Assembly (NCBI RefSeq): GCF_029625215.1
Contig: NZ_CP121197.1
Span: forward strand, 3,534,001-3,598,000
Length of the DNA: 64,000 nt
Origin: Aurantibacillus circumpalustris
Lineage (GTDB): Bacteria; Bacteroidota; Bacteroidia; B-17B0; Aurantibacillaceae
Direction: 5' to 3'
Below, piece by piece: positions 17,706 to 26,443 of the stretch. Below the pieces are notes generated by a model. That model was not told where the DNA came from, did not search any database, and saw only the letters and a program-made list of their open reading frames with translations. The position numbers were made by a program, and so were the translations under genes. How positions within the stretch are numbered: position 1 is the stretch's first letter; each line of letters opens with the position of its first letter.

Positions 17706-20153
17706 CTGAAAAAATCCAATTTCATATTTTTCCTTCTCATTTTTATTGCTTCGTTTGGACACTCTCAAACTTTTATAATTAAAGGTAGTATTAAAGATGC
17801 CTCTAGCGGAGAACCTGTAATTGGAGCTACTATTAATCTTAAGAATACAAAATTTGGAACTATAAGTGACATTAACGGTAATTTTTCATTTAGTGCGAGT
17901 AAGGGAAAATACTCTCTGTTGTTTACGTATATAGGTTACAAAACTATAAAACAAGAAATAAAACTCAGTCAGGATATTACATTGAATATTTCGTTCACCC
18001 AATCAGAAACAGATCTTGAAGAGGTTGAAGTAAGCACTACTAAAACAGACGAGAATGTTAAGAGTACGCAGATGGGCGTAGTTCAGCTAGAAATGTCGGA
18101 AATAAAGAAAATACCGGCGTTTATGGGTGAAGTAGATGTACTAAAAACCATTCAACTATTACCAGGAATAAAAAATGCTGGCGATGGTAATACAGGTTTT
18201 TATGTGCGTGGTGGTGGACCAGATCAAAACTTAATACTTCTCGACGGAGCCAATATTTACAATGCTTCTCACCTACTCGGCTTTTTTTCAGTGTTTAACG
18301 GTGATGCAGTGAAAAGTGTTGACTTGTACAAAGGCAATATGCCAGCACAATATGGCGGACGTTTATCTTCTGTTCTTGACATTAGCTTAAAGGAAGGCGA
18401 CGACAAAGCGTTTCATGTTGACGGAGGTATTGGTGTTATTGCATCAAGACTTACTATACAAGGACCTTTAATAAAAAACAAAGCAGCGTTTATAATAAGT
18501 GCTAGAAGAACTTATTTAGACGCGCTTGTGAAACCATACATAGACAACTCAGACTTTAAAGGAACCTCTTATTTTTTTTACGATTTAAATGCAAAACTCA
18601 ACTATACAATTAATAACAAAAATCGACTTTTCTTAAGTGGTTATTATGGTAGAGATAAATTTAAATTCGTTGACGCGGAAGGTGGCTTCAATGCTGATAT
18701 TCCATGGGGCAACGCAGCAGCGACTTTACGATGGAATCATATTTTTAGTCCAAAGTTATTTTCAAATATGTCGCTCATATTTACGAATTATGATTTTAGT
18801 TTTGGTGCTGCTCAACAAGATTTTGACTTAATTATCAAATCAGGCATTACTGATTACGGTTTTAAGTACGATCTAAACTATTACCCTAATTCGAGACATA
18901 ATGTGAAAGTAGGACTCAATTACATATTTCACACCTTTGTACCAACCACTGTAAGTGCCCAACAAGGTTCAACTGTTTTTGATTTTGGAAAAAAAATAAA
19001 ACTCTACTCTCACGATGTAGGCGTTTATGTTAGTGATGATTGGGAAATTACTCAGAAACTTCAAATGAATATTGGACTTCGCTTTACTAACTTTACTCAA
19101 ATTGGACCATTCACTCGTTACAAAAAAGATAATTTCGGAGTGATTAACGATACCGTTAATTACAACACAAATGACATTGTAGCTAATTACAATGGACTCG
19201 AACCTCGATTATCAGCGCGCTACTCGTTGACCAAAAAACTATCACTTAAAGCCTCTTATTCACGAAATTTTCAATACATACATTTAGCTACTATTTCATC
19301 CGTTAGTTTGCCAACAGACGTGTGGATGCCTTCAACAGAAATAATTAAGCCTCAAGAATCCAATCAATATGCCTTAGGAATCTTTAGAAACTTTAAGGAG
19401 AACATCTTTGAGACAAGCATTGAAGTGTATTATAAAACCATGAGTAATCAGATTGAATATGCTGAAGGCTCTCAACCAAGTGATAATATCTATGACAATC
19501 CTGATAACGCCTTTACATACGGAAAAGGTTGGGCTTACGGAGCTGAGTTTTTTATTAAAAAGAATCGCGGTAAGTTAACGGGTTGGATTGGATATACTTT
19601 GTCGTGGACCTGGCGGCAATTCGACCAAATTAATTATGGTCAAAAGTTTCTGGCAAAATATGATCGAAGACATGATGTGTCAATAGTTCTGATGTATGAT
19701 GCTTCTAAAAAATGGAATTTTGGTATGGTTTGGATTTATGGATCTGGAAATAGAGGCACTCTTCCTAACGGTTTCTTCCTTTACGAAGGGAGTTTAAGTA
19801 ATGATTATGGACTCAGAAATTCTTATCAGTTTATTCCTTATCATCGTCTTGACTTAAATGTCACTTTTACTCCTGATAGAACTAAAAAACTAGAAAAACG
19901 AAAACGTACATTAATTAATCAATACATAGAACAAGGTAAGGACACAAGCAACATACAAGTGACAAAAAGTTGGATGAAAAATTTCAGTAATAGTTTTACA
20001 CTAAGTTTATTTAACGTTTATAACCGCTACAACCCTTATTTTATTTACCTAACACGTGAAGGCGACTTTAATAATGGCTCACTAAAAGTTGGTGCTAAAC
20101 AAGTTTCACTTTTTCCAATTCTACCAAGTTTAACATGGAATTTTAAATTCTGA
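17706..20153 (+). CDS. TonB-dependent receptor with carboxypeptidase-like domain; apparent CTG start
   Basis: An outer-membrane TonB-dependent receptor of about 815 aa. The first conventional start in frame is a TTG at 17919, but the frame is open back to about 17640. Beginning at CTG 17706 it encodes (M)KKSNFIFFLLIFIASFGHSQ, a classic signal peptide, followed by a CarboxypepD_reg-like domain (GEPVIGATINLKN, ISDINGNFSF). The plug follows (VDVLKTIQLLPGIKN, GFYVRGGGPDQNLILLDG) and then the barrel. No ATG, GTG or TTG precedes 17919 in frame, so the start is CTG or the start codon is mutated. The stop overlaps the ATG of the DUF4249 gene (TGATG). Transported substrate unknown. Confidence 0.88.
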   Translation: MKKSNFIFFLLIFIASFGHSQTFIIKGSIKDASSGEPVIGATINLKNTKFGTISDINGNFSFSASKGKYSLLFTYIGYKTIKQEIKLSQDITLNISFTQSETDLEEVEVSTTKTDENVKSTQMGVVQLEMSEIKKIPAFMGEVDVLKTIQLLPGIKNAGDGNTGFYVRGGGPDQNLILLDGANIYNASHLLGFFSVFNGDAVKSVDLYKGNMPAQYGGRLSSVLDISLKEGDDKAFHVDGGIGVIASRLTIQGPLIKNKAAFIISARRTYLDALVKPYIDNSDFKGTSYFFYDLNAKLNYTINNKNRLFLSGYYGRDKFKFVDAEGGFNADIPWGNAAATLRWNHIFSPKLFSNMSLIFTNYDFSFGAAQQDFDLIIKSGITDYGFKYDLNYYPNSRHNVKVGLNYIFHTFVPTTVSAQQGSTVFDFGKKIKLYSHDVGVYVSDDWEITQKLQMNIGLRFTNFTQIGPFTRYKKDNFGVINDTVNYNTNDIVANYNGLEPRLSARYSLTKKLSLKASYSRNFQYIHLATISSVSLPTDVWMPSTEIIKPQESNQYALGIFRNFKENIFETSIEVYYKTMSNQIEYAEGSQPSDNIYDNPDNAFTYGKGWAYGAEFFIKKNRGKLTGWIGYTLSWTWRQFDQINYGQKFLAKYDRRHDVSIVLMYDASKKWNFGMVWIYGSGNRGTLPNGFFLYEGSLSNDYGLRNSYQFIPYHRLDLNVTFTPDRTKKLEKRKRTLINQYIEQGKDTSNIQVTKSWMKNFSNSFTLSLFNVYNRYNPYFIYLTREGDFNNGSLKVGAKQVSLFPILPSLTWNFKF

Positions 20154-21016
20154 TGAAAAAATATTTTTGTTACATAGCCACTTTATTAGTCATTGCTTCT
20201 TGTCGTAAAGATGTGAAATTAGATTTGCCTAATTACCAGCAAAAAATAGTTATTGAAGGTTCAATAGAAACAGGTTCTACAGCCTTAGTTTTTGTTTCTT
20301 ACTCTGTTCCCTACTTTGGGGAATTTGATTTTAGTACCCCTGAAGAAGCTTTCGTAAAAGGAGCTCTTGTAACAGTGAGCGATGGTATAATGACAGATAC
20401 GTTAAAAGAGATCGATCCGTCAGTAGGTTATATTTATGTTGGCTTAAAACTCATTGGAAAGCAAGGCGGAACTTATACCATAAGAGTAAGTACTGGAGGT
20501 AAAACTTTTGAAACAAGCAGTACTATTTTAAATCCAGTAAAACTTGATACACTCTATTTTGATAAAATAAAAGGCGATACGCTTGGTTTCATTGCACAAA
20601 AATTATCTGAACCTGCGGGCAGTGGTGATAATTACAGGTGGTCTGCAAAGCGTTTAGGACGTGATCAGTTTTACACATCCCCGTTTAATTCGGTATTTGA
20701 CGATAAGTTTATTGATGGAAAGTCCTTTAATTTTTCTTACAATCGCGGTGTACAGCCTAATCAAAGAGCACAAAACTCAAGCGATCCGGAAAGAGGTTAT
20801 TTTAAAGCCGGAGATACAGTCGTGGTAAAATTCTGTAAGATCGGCAAAAAAGAATTTGATTTTTGGCACACGTATTATTTAAACAGATCCAGTAATTTTA
20901 ATCCTTTTAGCTCACCAACGAATATAAAAAGTATGTTTAATAACTATCAGGAATGTTTTGGCGCTTTTGTTGCCTACGCTCCAAGTTTTGATACGATAAT
21001 TATTCCTAGAGAATAG
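20153..21016 (+). CDS. DUF4249 family lipoprotein, receptor partner
   Basis: A 287-aa lipoprotein: the signal peptide MKKYFCYIATLLVIASC ends in a lipobox cysteine at residue 17. The mature part (KIVIEGSIETGSTALVFVSYS, then AFVKGALVTVSDG and GGTYTIRVSTGGKTFETSS) matches the DUF4249 family of Bacteroidota, which is almost always encoded directly after a TonB-dependent receptor. It would sit on the outer membrane and take part in binding or handing over the receptor's substrate. That role is inferred from pairing, not shown. It overlaps the receptor gene by one base, so translation is probably coupled. Confidence 0.85.
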   Translation: MKKYFCYIATLLVIASCRKDVKLDLPNYQQKIVIEGSIETGSTALVFVSYSVPYFGEFDFSTPEEAFVKGALVTVSDGIMTDTLKEIDPSVGYIYVGLKLIGKQGGTYTIRVSTGGKTFETSSTILNPVKLDTLYFDKIKGDTLGFIAQKLSEPAGSGDNYRWSAKRLGRDQFYTSPFNSVFDDKFIDGKSFNFSYNRGVQPNQRAQNSSDPERGYFKAGDTVVVKFCKIGKKEFDFWHTYYLNRSSNFNPFSSPTNIKSMFNNYQECFGAFVAYAPSFDTIIIPRE

Positions 21017-21040
21017 AACATCTTTAGTTTTACATCTTCC

Positions 21041-21058
21041 TCCCGATAGCCATCGGGA
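21041..21058. terminator. short perfect hairpin between convergent genes
   Basis: TCCCGAT (21041-21047) and ATCGGGA (21052-21058) form a perfect 7-bp stem with a 4-base loop. It lies between the convergent DUF4249 and thiamine-binding genes, where it could terminate either transcript. The CCCGAT/ATCGGG core is also a common dispersed palindrome in Bacteroidota. No long U-tract follows, so the terminator role is uncertain. Confidence 0.5.
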
Positions 21059-21069
21059 TTACATTTCCC

Positions 21070-21351
21070 CTAGTATTTCTCCAGCTTCTCACTAAAACTT
21101 AAATCACGCGTCGCTGCATGAATCTTAATATTAATAAGCAATTCAGAGCAATCATGCTTCAAAGTTTCTGTCTGAATGTTATGTATCAGTTTATATACCG
21201 CATCTGAATTTCCTTCAATAACGGTTTCAAAAGGACAGACCTTGTAATTTAAACCACTGGTTTGTATTAGCGCTATCGCTTTATCAATAAGCTCGTATTT
21301 GTTTTCTTTGGCACCAATAGGTAACAATTGTATTGCAGCGTTTATTTTCAT
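21070..21351 (-). CDS. thiamine-binding (MTH1187/DUF77) family protein
   Basis: A 93-aa small cytoplasmic protein with INAAIQLLPIG at the N-terminus, ALIQTSGLNYKVCPFETVIEG in the middle and a C-terminal helix. This pattern is that of the MTH1187/YkoF-like family (PF01910), ferredoxin-like folds, some of which bind thiamine or its pyrimidine part. It is the third gene of a tight operon after the SIMPL and SRPBCC genes (2-base gaps). Nothing else in the neighbourhood concerns thiamine, so the ligand is uncertain. Confidence 0.8.
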   Translation of the reverse strand: MKINAAIQLLPIGAKENKYELIDKAIALIQTSGLNYKVCPFETVIEGNSDAVYKLIHNIQTETLKHDCSELLINIKIHAATRDLSFSEKLEKY

Positions 21352-21353
21352 AT

Positions 21354-21764
21354 TTATAAGGTAAGTTGTGATAATTTTAATGACATAGTATTTACTAAAT
21401 TTCCTAGAGGTTTCTCAGCCATAGCTTTAATAAAAGGATTAAGATCGCCAAGTAAATCAATTTTACATTCACCAGGCGCTTCTGCATCTCCCATAAACTG
21501 AACCTTTAAACTAAAATTAAATTTGGCTAAACCATTGCTCGAAAATAAAATAAAATCGTTAGTAACTTTTTCTTCTACAATAATTGTCATCTCCGTTATT
21601 CCCTTTATTGTAAAAGAACATTCATTTTCTGAATATTTAAAATCTTGTACTTTATCTTCTGGTAAAATGGTACCAAAATTTTTAAAATCACTTAGGAAGT
21701 TATAAAGATCTTTTATACTCGATACCGTTTTATTCGTTTCACTGTTAATTGTAAACTTTGCCAC
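21354..21764 (-). CDS. SRPBCC/START-like domain protein
   Basis: A 136-aa protein filled by one SRPBCC (polyketide cyclase/START-like) domain: an N-terminal beta strand and helix around VSSIKDLYNFLSDFKNFG, a central sheet (CSFTIKGITEMTIIVEEK) and a long C-terminal helix (PLGNLVNTMSLKLSQL). Such folds bind hydrophobic ligands, and no catalytic residues can be assigned. The start appears to be GTG at 21764, because the domain begins right there. It lies in an operon with SIMPL upstream and the thiamine-binding protein downstream, each with 2-base gaps. Confidence 0.75.
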   Translation of the reverse strand: MAKFTINSETNKTVSSIKDLYNFLSDFKNFGTILPEDKVQDFKYSENECSFTIKGITEMTIIVEEKVTNDFILFSSNGLAKFNFSLKVQFMGDAEAPGECKIDLLGDLNPFIKAMAEKPLGNLVNTMSLKLSQLTL

Positions 21765-21766
21765 AC

Positions 21767-22477
21767 TTATTTATTTAAGATTTCGTATTTAACTAAAAAA
21801 CTAGAACGGATTTTAATTTTCTTGAACCCGATTTGACTATCAGAATCCTCCGATAATTTTTCGCTCCGCATCGACATTGCATTTGCATACATGGGCACCG
21901 GTGCATTTTGAACATAATTCTCATGCTCCTTTATCTCTATAGGTTTTCCAGCTTGTTGTCCTACTGCAGCTAATAAATAATCAATTTTTTCTTTAGCAGC
22001 CTTAACTGCCTTTATTCTATTTTCTTTTTGCAAATCAAGTATTTTTGAGTGAGAGTATCTTGAAATAAAAGCGTCATTCGCATTAATTTTATCCAAACGT
22101 TCATATACCTTGCTTAACATATCAGCATTGCTAACTTTCAACAAATAAGATTTTTTCACAAGTACATCCTTTGTTGATCTACGAACCTTGCCATAATCAG
22201 CATCAGCAGAATTAAGGGTTAAATCATTTAAATCAAGTCCTAGTTCTTTAATGTTTTTTTTGAGATCCCCTTCTTGTTTTTCAATGGTTACTTTGTCTTT
22301 ACCGTCCATCCGCTCTAGCAAAGTAATCGTTACATAAATCTCATCGGGAGTAACTTCTGTTTCACTGGTACCGGTAACTTCTATAAAGTTTTTACCACCA
22401 AGCTCTAATGAATTTTGAGCAAGTGTAGAATAAACACTCGTGAAGATCAGACATAAAATTAAAAATAGTTGCTTCAT
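21767..22477 (-). CDS. SIMPL domain-containing secreted protein
   Basis: A 236-aa protein with signal peptide MKQLFLILCLIFTSVYSTLAQ and a SIMPL (DUF541/YggE-like) domain. It begins IEVTGTSETEVTPDEIYVTITLLE, has a long central helix region (LSKVYERLDKI, AVKAAKEKIDYLLAAVGQQAG) and ends FKKIKIRSSFLVKYEI. SIMPL proteins are periplasmic or outer-membrane associated and have been linked to stress protection, but the biochemical role is unclear. ATG at 22477 is chosen over the TTG nine codons upstream because it opens the signal peptide. It is the first gene of a three-gene operon. A palindrome overlapping a -7 box lies just upstream. Confidence 0.85.
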   Translation of the reverse strand: MKQLFLILCLIFTSVYSTLAQNSLELGGKNFIEVTGTSETEVTPDEIYVTITLLERMDGKDKVTIEKQEGDLKKNIKELGLDLNDLTLNSADADYGKVRRSTKDVLVKKSYLLKVSNADMLSKVYERLDKINANDAFISRYSHSKILDLQKENRIKAVKAAKEKIDYLLAAVGQQAGKPIEIKEHENYVQNAPVPMYANAMSMRSEKLSEDSDSQIGFKKIKIRSSFLVKYEILNK

Positions 22478-22492
22478 TTCATTAAAATTAAA

Positions 22493-22515
22493 AATGCATA
22501 CCAAAAGTATGCATT
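22493..22515 (-). promoter_or_regulatory. -7 box inside a perfect inverted repeat, SIMPL operon
   Basis: TACTTTTG on the minus strand (22502-22509) fits TAnnTTTG and lies 25 bases upstream of the ATG at 22477. It is embedded in an inverted repeat with 9-bp perfect arms, AATGCATAC (22493-22501) and GTATGCATT (22507-22515), with a 5-base spacer. This is the layout of a repressor operator over a promoter, although a role as an RNA hairpin cannot be excluded. Confidence 0.5.
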
Positions 22516-22544
22516 AGAAATTAATATATCAGTTTAATTTAGCT

Positions 22545-23198
22545 TTATTTCACACAGTTTTCACTCCACAATGCAGGATTTGTGCGCCACTCCTTTAAAC
22601 TCTTGATATCTTTTTCATCAACGTATTCTCTCTGCAATGCGGCATTTATCAATGTTGAATAATTTGTCAGAGTTTCAATACGACAATTTGCTTTCTTAAA
22701 ATTTTCAATAGCCTGATCAAATCCGTATGTGAAAATAGCCACCATGCCTTTTACGTTGCACCCTTTTTCACGTAAGGCTTCTACAGCTTTTAAACTGCTT
22801 CCACCAGTACTAATAAGATCTTCAATCACAACAACCGATTGTCCTTTTTCAATCTCACCTTCAATCATATTAGTGAGGCCGTGTTTTTTAGCTTCACTTC
22901 TTACATACACAAAAGGCAAACCCATTTCTTGAGCCACCAAGGCACCAAGCGCAATACCACCCGTAGCTACGCCGGCAATCACATCAGGTTTTGTAAAATG
23001 CTCGTTAATGGTTTCAACAAAATGTTGGCGGATATACGTTCTTATTTTAGGATAAGAAAGTGTTTTTCTATTATCGCAATAGATTGGAGATTTTAATCCA
23101 CTTGCCCAGGTAAACGGATTTTCAGGTTGAAGCTTTACAGCTTTTATTTGTAATAAAAATTCAGCAACTTTATACGCGGCGTCATCAAACGAAGTCAT
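22545..23198 (-). CDS. pyrE: orotate phosphoribosyltransferase
   Basis: PyrE joins orotate to PRPP to make orotidine 5'-phosphate in pyrimidine biosynthesis, in the cytoplasm. The 217-aa length is usual for the family. Seen are IYCDNRKTLSYP near residue 39, VIAGVATGGIALGALVA near residue 73, the flexible-loop segment VRSEAKKHG near residue 99 and the PRPP-binding loop VVVIEDLISTGGS near residue 121. It stands alone, without other pyr genes nearby. A TATTTTTG -7 box at 23203-23210 lies so close to the ATG that the transcript may be nearly leaderless. The divergent NUDIX gene starts 43 bases away. Confidence 0.96.
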   Translation of the reverse strand: MTSFDDAAYKVAEFLLQIKAVKLQPENPFTWASGLKSPIYCDNRKTLSYPKIRTYIRQHFVETINEHFTKPDVIAGVATGGIALGALVAQEMGLPFVYVRSEAKKHGLTNMIEGEIEKGQSVVVIEDLISTGGSSLKAVEALREKGCNVKGMVAIFTYGFDQAIENFKKANCRIETLTNYSTLINAALQREYVDEKDIKSLKEWRTNPALWSENCVK

Positions 23199-23202
23199 GC
23201 GG

Positions 23203-23210
23203 CAAAAATA
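23203..23210 (-). promoter_or_regulatory. -7 box of pyrE
   Basis: TATTTTTG on the minus strand, 4 bases upstream of the pyrE ATG. It faces the NUDIX -7 box at 23215-23222. No matching -33 element was seen. Confidence 0.4.
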
Positions 23211-23214
23211 AAAT

Positions 23215-23222
23215 TAACTTTG
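23215..23222 (+). promoter_or_regulatory. -7 box of the NUDIX gene
   Basis: TAACTTTG on the plus strand, 19 bases before the ATG at 23242, matching TAnnTTTG. The identical octamer is found in the well-formed rpe promoter at 33391-33398. Confidence 0.5.
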
Positions 23223-23241
23223 TTTCCTAAACTACTTATTT

Positions 23242-23862
23242 ATGAACACACGAATATATTTTAATGATAAGTTTATAGAGTTAACGGGTTTTAACACGCA
23301 ATCTTCGCAAAATCAATCAATTAAAATAGACCAAACAAAAGAGGGCGGGAAGGATTTAAACAAACTAGTTGAAGCTTTTCTGGACGATTCCCATAAAAGT
23401 TCCATTTACATTTCACACATCTCGGTAGAAAAAGCAATAGATATTCTAAAGAACACTTTTTATTACATAGAAGCAGCAGGAGGTTTTATTGAAAAACAAA
23501 ATCAATTTTTGTTTATTAGAAGGCATAATCGTTGGGATCTTCCCAAAGGTAAACTCGAAAAAGGAGAAACAATTCAGGAAGCCGCTGTGAGAGAATGCGA
23601 AGAAGAATGTGGTATTAAAGACCTCAATATTATTAAACCTCTTAACTCTACATTTCATATTTATCAATACAAAAAGGGTTATGCGCTTAAACAATCGTAT
23701 TGGTTTTACATGCGAACGGATTTTTCAGAAAAACTCATACCTCAGCTAGAAGAAAGCATTACCGAAGTAGATTGGTTTGATAAAAAAACTATTCAAGAGA
23801 CTCTTTTGAAAGACACCTACTACACTATTGCTGATGTAACTAGAGAGGCTCTTGATTTGTAA
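23242..23862 (+). CDS. NUDIX hydrolase
   Basis: A 206-aa protein with a complete Nudix box: Gly103, Glu109, Arg117-Glu118, Glu121-Glu122 and Gly124-Ile125 fit GX5EX7REUXEEXGU. The motif coordinates magnesium or manganese and hydrolyses nucleoside diphosphates linked to another group. The domain starts at about residue 77 (IEAAGGFIEKQNQFLFIRR). The first 75 residues are an extra N-terminal region of unknown role, which makes the protein longer than a bare Nudix domain. The substrate cannot be told. It is transcribed divergently from pyrE over only 43 bases. Confidence 0.92.
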   Translation: MNTRIYFNDKFIELTGFNTQSSQNQSIKIDQTKEGGKDLNKLVEAFLDDSHKSSIYISHISVEKAIDILKNTFYYIEAAGGFIEKQNQFLFIRRHNRWDLPKGKLEKGETIQEAAVRECEEECGIKDLNIIKPLNSTFHIYQYKKGYALKQSYWFYMRTDFSEKLIPQLEESITEVDWFDKKTIQETLLKDTYYTIADVTREALDL

Positions 23863-23978
23863 GTGTTACACAACTTATTTCAAGACCCATAAGCTTCACT
23901 ATAGGTTTTATTTACGCTAATTCGTGTCGGTTTAACGCAATCCTATTCAAGAGAAGAACACAAAACCTAAAATATACG

Positions 23979-23986
23979 TATATTTG
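23979..23986 (+). promoter_or_regulatory. -7 box of rnpB
   Basis: TATATTTG matches TAnnTTTG and ends 3 bases before the 5' strand of the RNase P helix P1 at 23990. That is the spacing expected if transcription starts at the RNA's 5' end. A clear -33 TTTG was not found. Confidence 0.55.
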
Positions 23987-23987
23987 A

Positions 23988-24360
23988 AGGCAAGTGTTCT
24001 ACCGCTCTTGTTGAAAATACAAGAGAGGAAAGTCCGGGCAACGTAGGGTAATCCGCCACTTGAAAGGGTGGGTACTTAAACAGGAATGTTTTTGTAACAG
24101 AAAGTGCCACAGAAAACCAGGTAGCCGTGCTTCGGTGCGGTGATAGTGAAAATGTGAGGTAAGAGCTCACAGGCAGAATTAGTAATAGTTTTGCAGGGTA
24201 AACCTCGGGTGTTGAAAGGCCAAATAGGTTGCGGTAGTTAAGGCGACCCGTCTTATCTCAACGAAAGTTGGGAGCCGCAATGGGTAGGTCGCAAAGATAA
24301 ATGGTAGATATATTACTTAGCAATAAGTAACGAAACAGAACCCGGCTTACACACTTGCAT
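23988..24360 (+). ncRNA. rnpB: RNase P RNA component (bacterial class A-like)
   Basis: The catalytic RNA that removes 5' leaders from pre-tRNA. The conserved core GAGGAAAGTCCGGGC lies at 24025-24039, the CR-II-like segment GTGCCACAGAAA near 24104, and the 3' signature ACAGAACCCGGCTTAC at 24335-24350. GCAAGTGT at 23990-23997 is the perfect complement of ACACTTGC at 24351-24358 and closes helix P1, which sets the ends to within a few bases. The length of about 370 is normal. Short open frames on the opposite strand are incidental. Confidence 0.95.
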
Positions 24361-24403
24361 TTATTTGAAATCACTCACTTGTATTGAATGAAGTGCAATG
24401 TGA

Positions 24404-26443
24404 TTAATTTAATCCCGAATCATTAATCATTTCATCGTCTACAACGCCAATAATTTTAAAATCTGTTCGTCTGTTTTTTGCTCTGCCAGCAGGATTATCA
24501 CTACCATCACTATTTTGATTCGGAGCAATTGGCTCACTCTCGCCATACCCTTGTGCTTTTAAACGTTTTGGATCGACTCCTTTACTTACTAAATAATTTA
24601 CAATACTCTCTGCGCGTTTCTGAGATAACTTCAGATTGTATGCTTCAGTTCCCTTTCCATCTGTGTGAGCTTGAATTTCAATCACTAATTCTGGGTTAGC
24701 CTCCATTAAACTTAATACGCTTAAATCAAGGCCTTTTTTGCTTGATTCAGATAAATTAGATTTATCAAATTCATACTCAATATTTGGAATACGAACTGCG
24801 TTTTTTGGCTTCCTAATTAATTGCAGGCTCTTTTTTATTTCCTGCGAACTTGTTATACCCTTTGTAGTAATATCTTCACTGAAACCTAGAAAATCTTTTT
24901 TCTTAACCACCAAAAAATAATCCTGGCCTGCATCAACCATAGTTTTATAATTTCCGAGACTATCACTTCGCAGCGTTTTTATGAGAAATTTTTCGTTCGT
25001 TTTTTTATCCTTGGCATAAATCTCAACAATAGCATTTTTTACAGGCACATTGCCATCCAATACTTCGCTTACGTTGCCTGCAAGCGCAAGTCGAACATAC
25101 TTACTGTCTTTATAAAAATAAATATCATCACAACATGTTTTATTCTTTAAAGCATTGCCGCCCTTACGATTACTCACAAAAAACCCTTCACCACGATTTG
25201 TAGAAACAGTGTAAAAAATATCGTCAGCGCCAGTATTAATTGGTTGTCCAATATTTTCACTGCCCATCCATTTTTTTCCGTCGCCAATCGTTCTAAAAAC
25301 ATCAAAACCGCCTAATCCACCTAATCCATTAGAACTAAAATATAAGGTTCGGCTTTCTGTATCAAAAAATGGACTCATTTCATCTTGTGAGGTATTTACT
25401 TTCGAACCAGCATTTTTTGGATCCTTGTATGTTTTTTTCTTTTTGTCATAAATCGTGTACCAAATATCTAAACCTCCTCTACCCTTTTTATTATTACTTA
25501 CAAAATAAATGAGGTCGTTACCTTTAATCGGATCTACGGTTACTGCGGGCATAGTAGATGTATACTTCGGGTTATTAATCTCTTTAGGAAGTTTAACTGC
25601 TTCTGTCCATTTATCTCCTTTTTTTTCGGACACATAAATAGCACAAATCATTTTACCAGAATAATTGAGTTTACACTTTGTAAAATAAATGCGAGTTCTA
25701 TCAGGGTTAAAACAAGCATTACCCGTATTAAAATCAGGATCATTTAAAGTGCTCCCATATTCGCCCTTAAATTTCCATTCGCCGCCTTTTTTGGCTGCGT
25801 AATAAAGTTTTCTTTTTATACTTTTTGCTGTATCATCTTCTATCTGGTACTCTTCTTTGTCGGTGCGAAGCGACGTAAACACTAATAAATCGTTATTAAA
25901 ATTTATAGGTGCTCCTTCCGTGTTTATTTTATTAATTGTAGTATCGAGATGCTGAATAATAATTTTATTCTCAAACGAAACTAACCTGGCAACAGAATCA
26001 CAAAAAACAATTTCTCTGCCAGCCAATTTTTTTAATTTCTTCTCACTACCCTTATATTCTTTTTTAAATTTTTGGAAGTTAATTCTAGCACTATCGTATT
26101 GAGCATTCGACTTCATCATTAAAGCGTGATAATAAAGAGCCTCGGGAGCTTCTAACTTATCTGTTTTGTATGCATTTAAAAACATGTGCTGAGCTCTATC
26201 GTAATCACGAATTTGCATGTAAGATTTTGCCAACAGTGATTTAACCTTTGCGTCCTTTGGGTTATTCTTCACATAGGTTTCAAAAAACAAAATAGCTGAA
26301 CTTGGATCATTTTGCTTTAAAGCACTTTTACCAAGCTTTTTAAGCGTCTTGTCTTTAGCTCCTTTCAAAAGAGTACTATCTACTTGAGACTGCGCGGCTA
26401 CAAATAATACAAGGAAAAACAATATTAGTTTAGTATCTCTCAC
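24404..26443 (-). CDS. TPR-PD40-OmpA family protein (PorE-like, T9SS-associated)
   Basis: A 679-aa envelope protein. It has a signal peptide, TPR-like helices to about residue 160 (SAILFFETYVKNNPKDAKV, ARINFQKFKKEYKG), and PD40 beta-propeller repeats at about 175-420 (RTLYFSSNGLGGLGGFDVFR). A carboxypeptidase-like domain follows at about 440-530, and a C-terminal OmpA domain from about 553 (EYEFDKSNL, IEIQAHTDGKGTEAYN, LKAQGYGES, NRRTDF) binds peptidoglycan. PorE and related T9SS parts share this order. The start is GTG at 26443 and overlaps the PorP/SprF gene by 14 bases. With the upstream genes it should anchor a secretion or adhesin complex to the cell wall. Confidence 0.88.
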   Translation of the reverse strand: MRDTKLILFFLVLFVAAQSQVDSTLLKGAKDKTLKKLGKSALKQNDPSSAILFFETYVKNNPKDAKVKSLLAKSYMQIRDYDRAQHMFLNAYKTDKLEAPEALYYHALMMKSNAQYDSARINFQKFKKEYKGSEKKLKKLAGREIVFCDSVARLVSFENKIIIQHLDTTINKINTEGAPINFNNDLLVFTSLRTDKEEYQIEDDTAKSIKRKLYYAAKKGGEWKFKGEYGSTLNDPDFNTGNACFNPDRTRIYFTKCKLNYSGKMICAIYVSEKKGDKWTEAVKLPKEINNPKYTSTMPAVTVDPIKGNDLIYFVSNNKKGRGGLDIWYTIYDKKKKTYKDPKNAGSKVNTSQDEMSPFFDTESRTLYFSSNGLGGLGGFDVFRTIGDGKKWMGSENIGQPINTGADDIFYTVSTNRGEGFFVSNRKGGNALKNKTCCDDIYFYKDSKYVRLALAGNVSEVLDGNVPVKNAIVEIYAKDKKTNEKFLIKTLRSDSLGNYKTMVDAGQDYFLVVKKKDFLGFSEDITTKGITSSQEIKKSLQLIRKPKNAVRIPNIEYEFDKSNLSESSKKGLDLSVLSLMEANPELVIEIQAHTDGKGTEAYNLKLSQKRAESIVNYLVSKGVDPKRLKAQGYGESEPIAPNQNSDGSDNPAGRAKNRRTDFKIIGVVDDEMINDSGLN

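Noticed and set aside
23967-24170. 67-codon minus-strand open frame
   Set aside because: It is antisense to the RNase P RNA, whose conserved structure fully explains the sequence.
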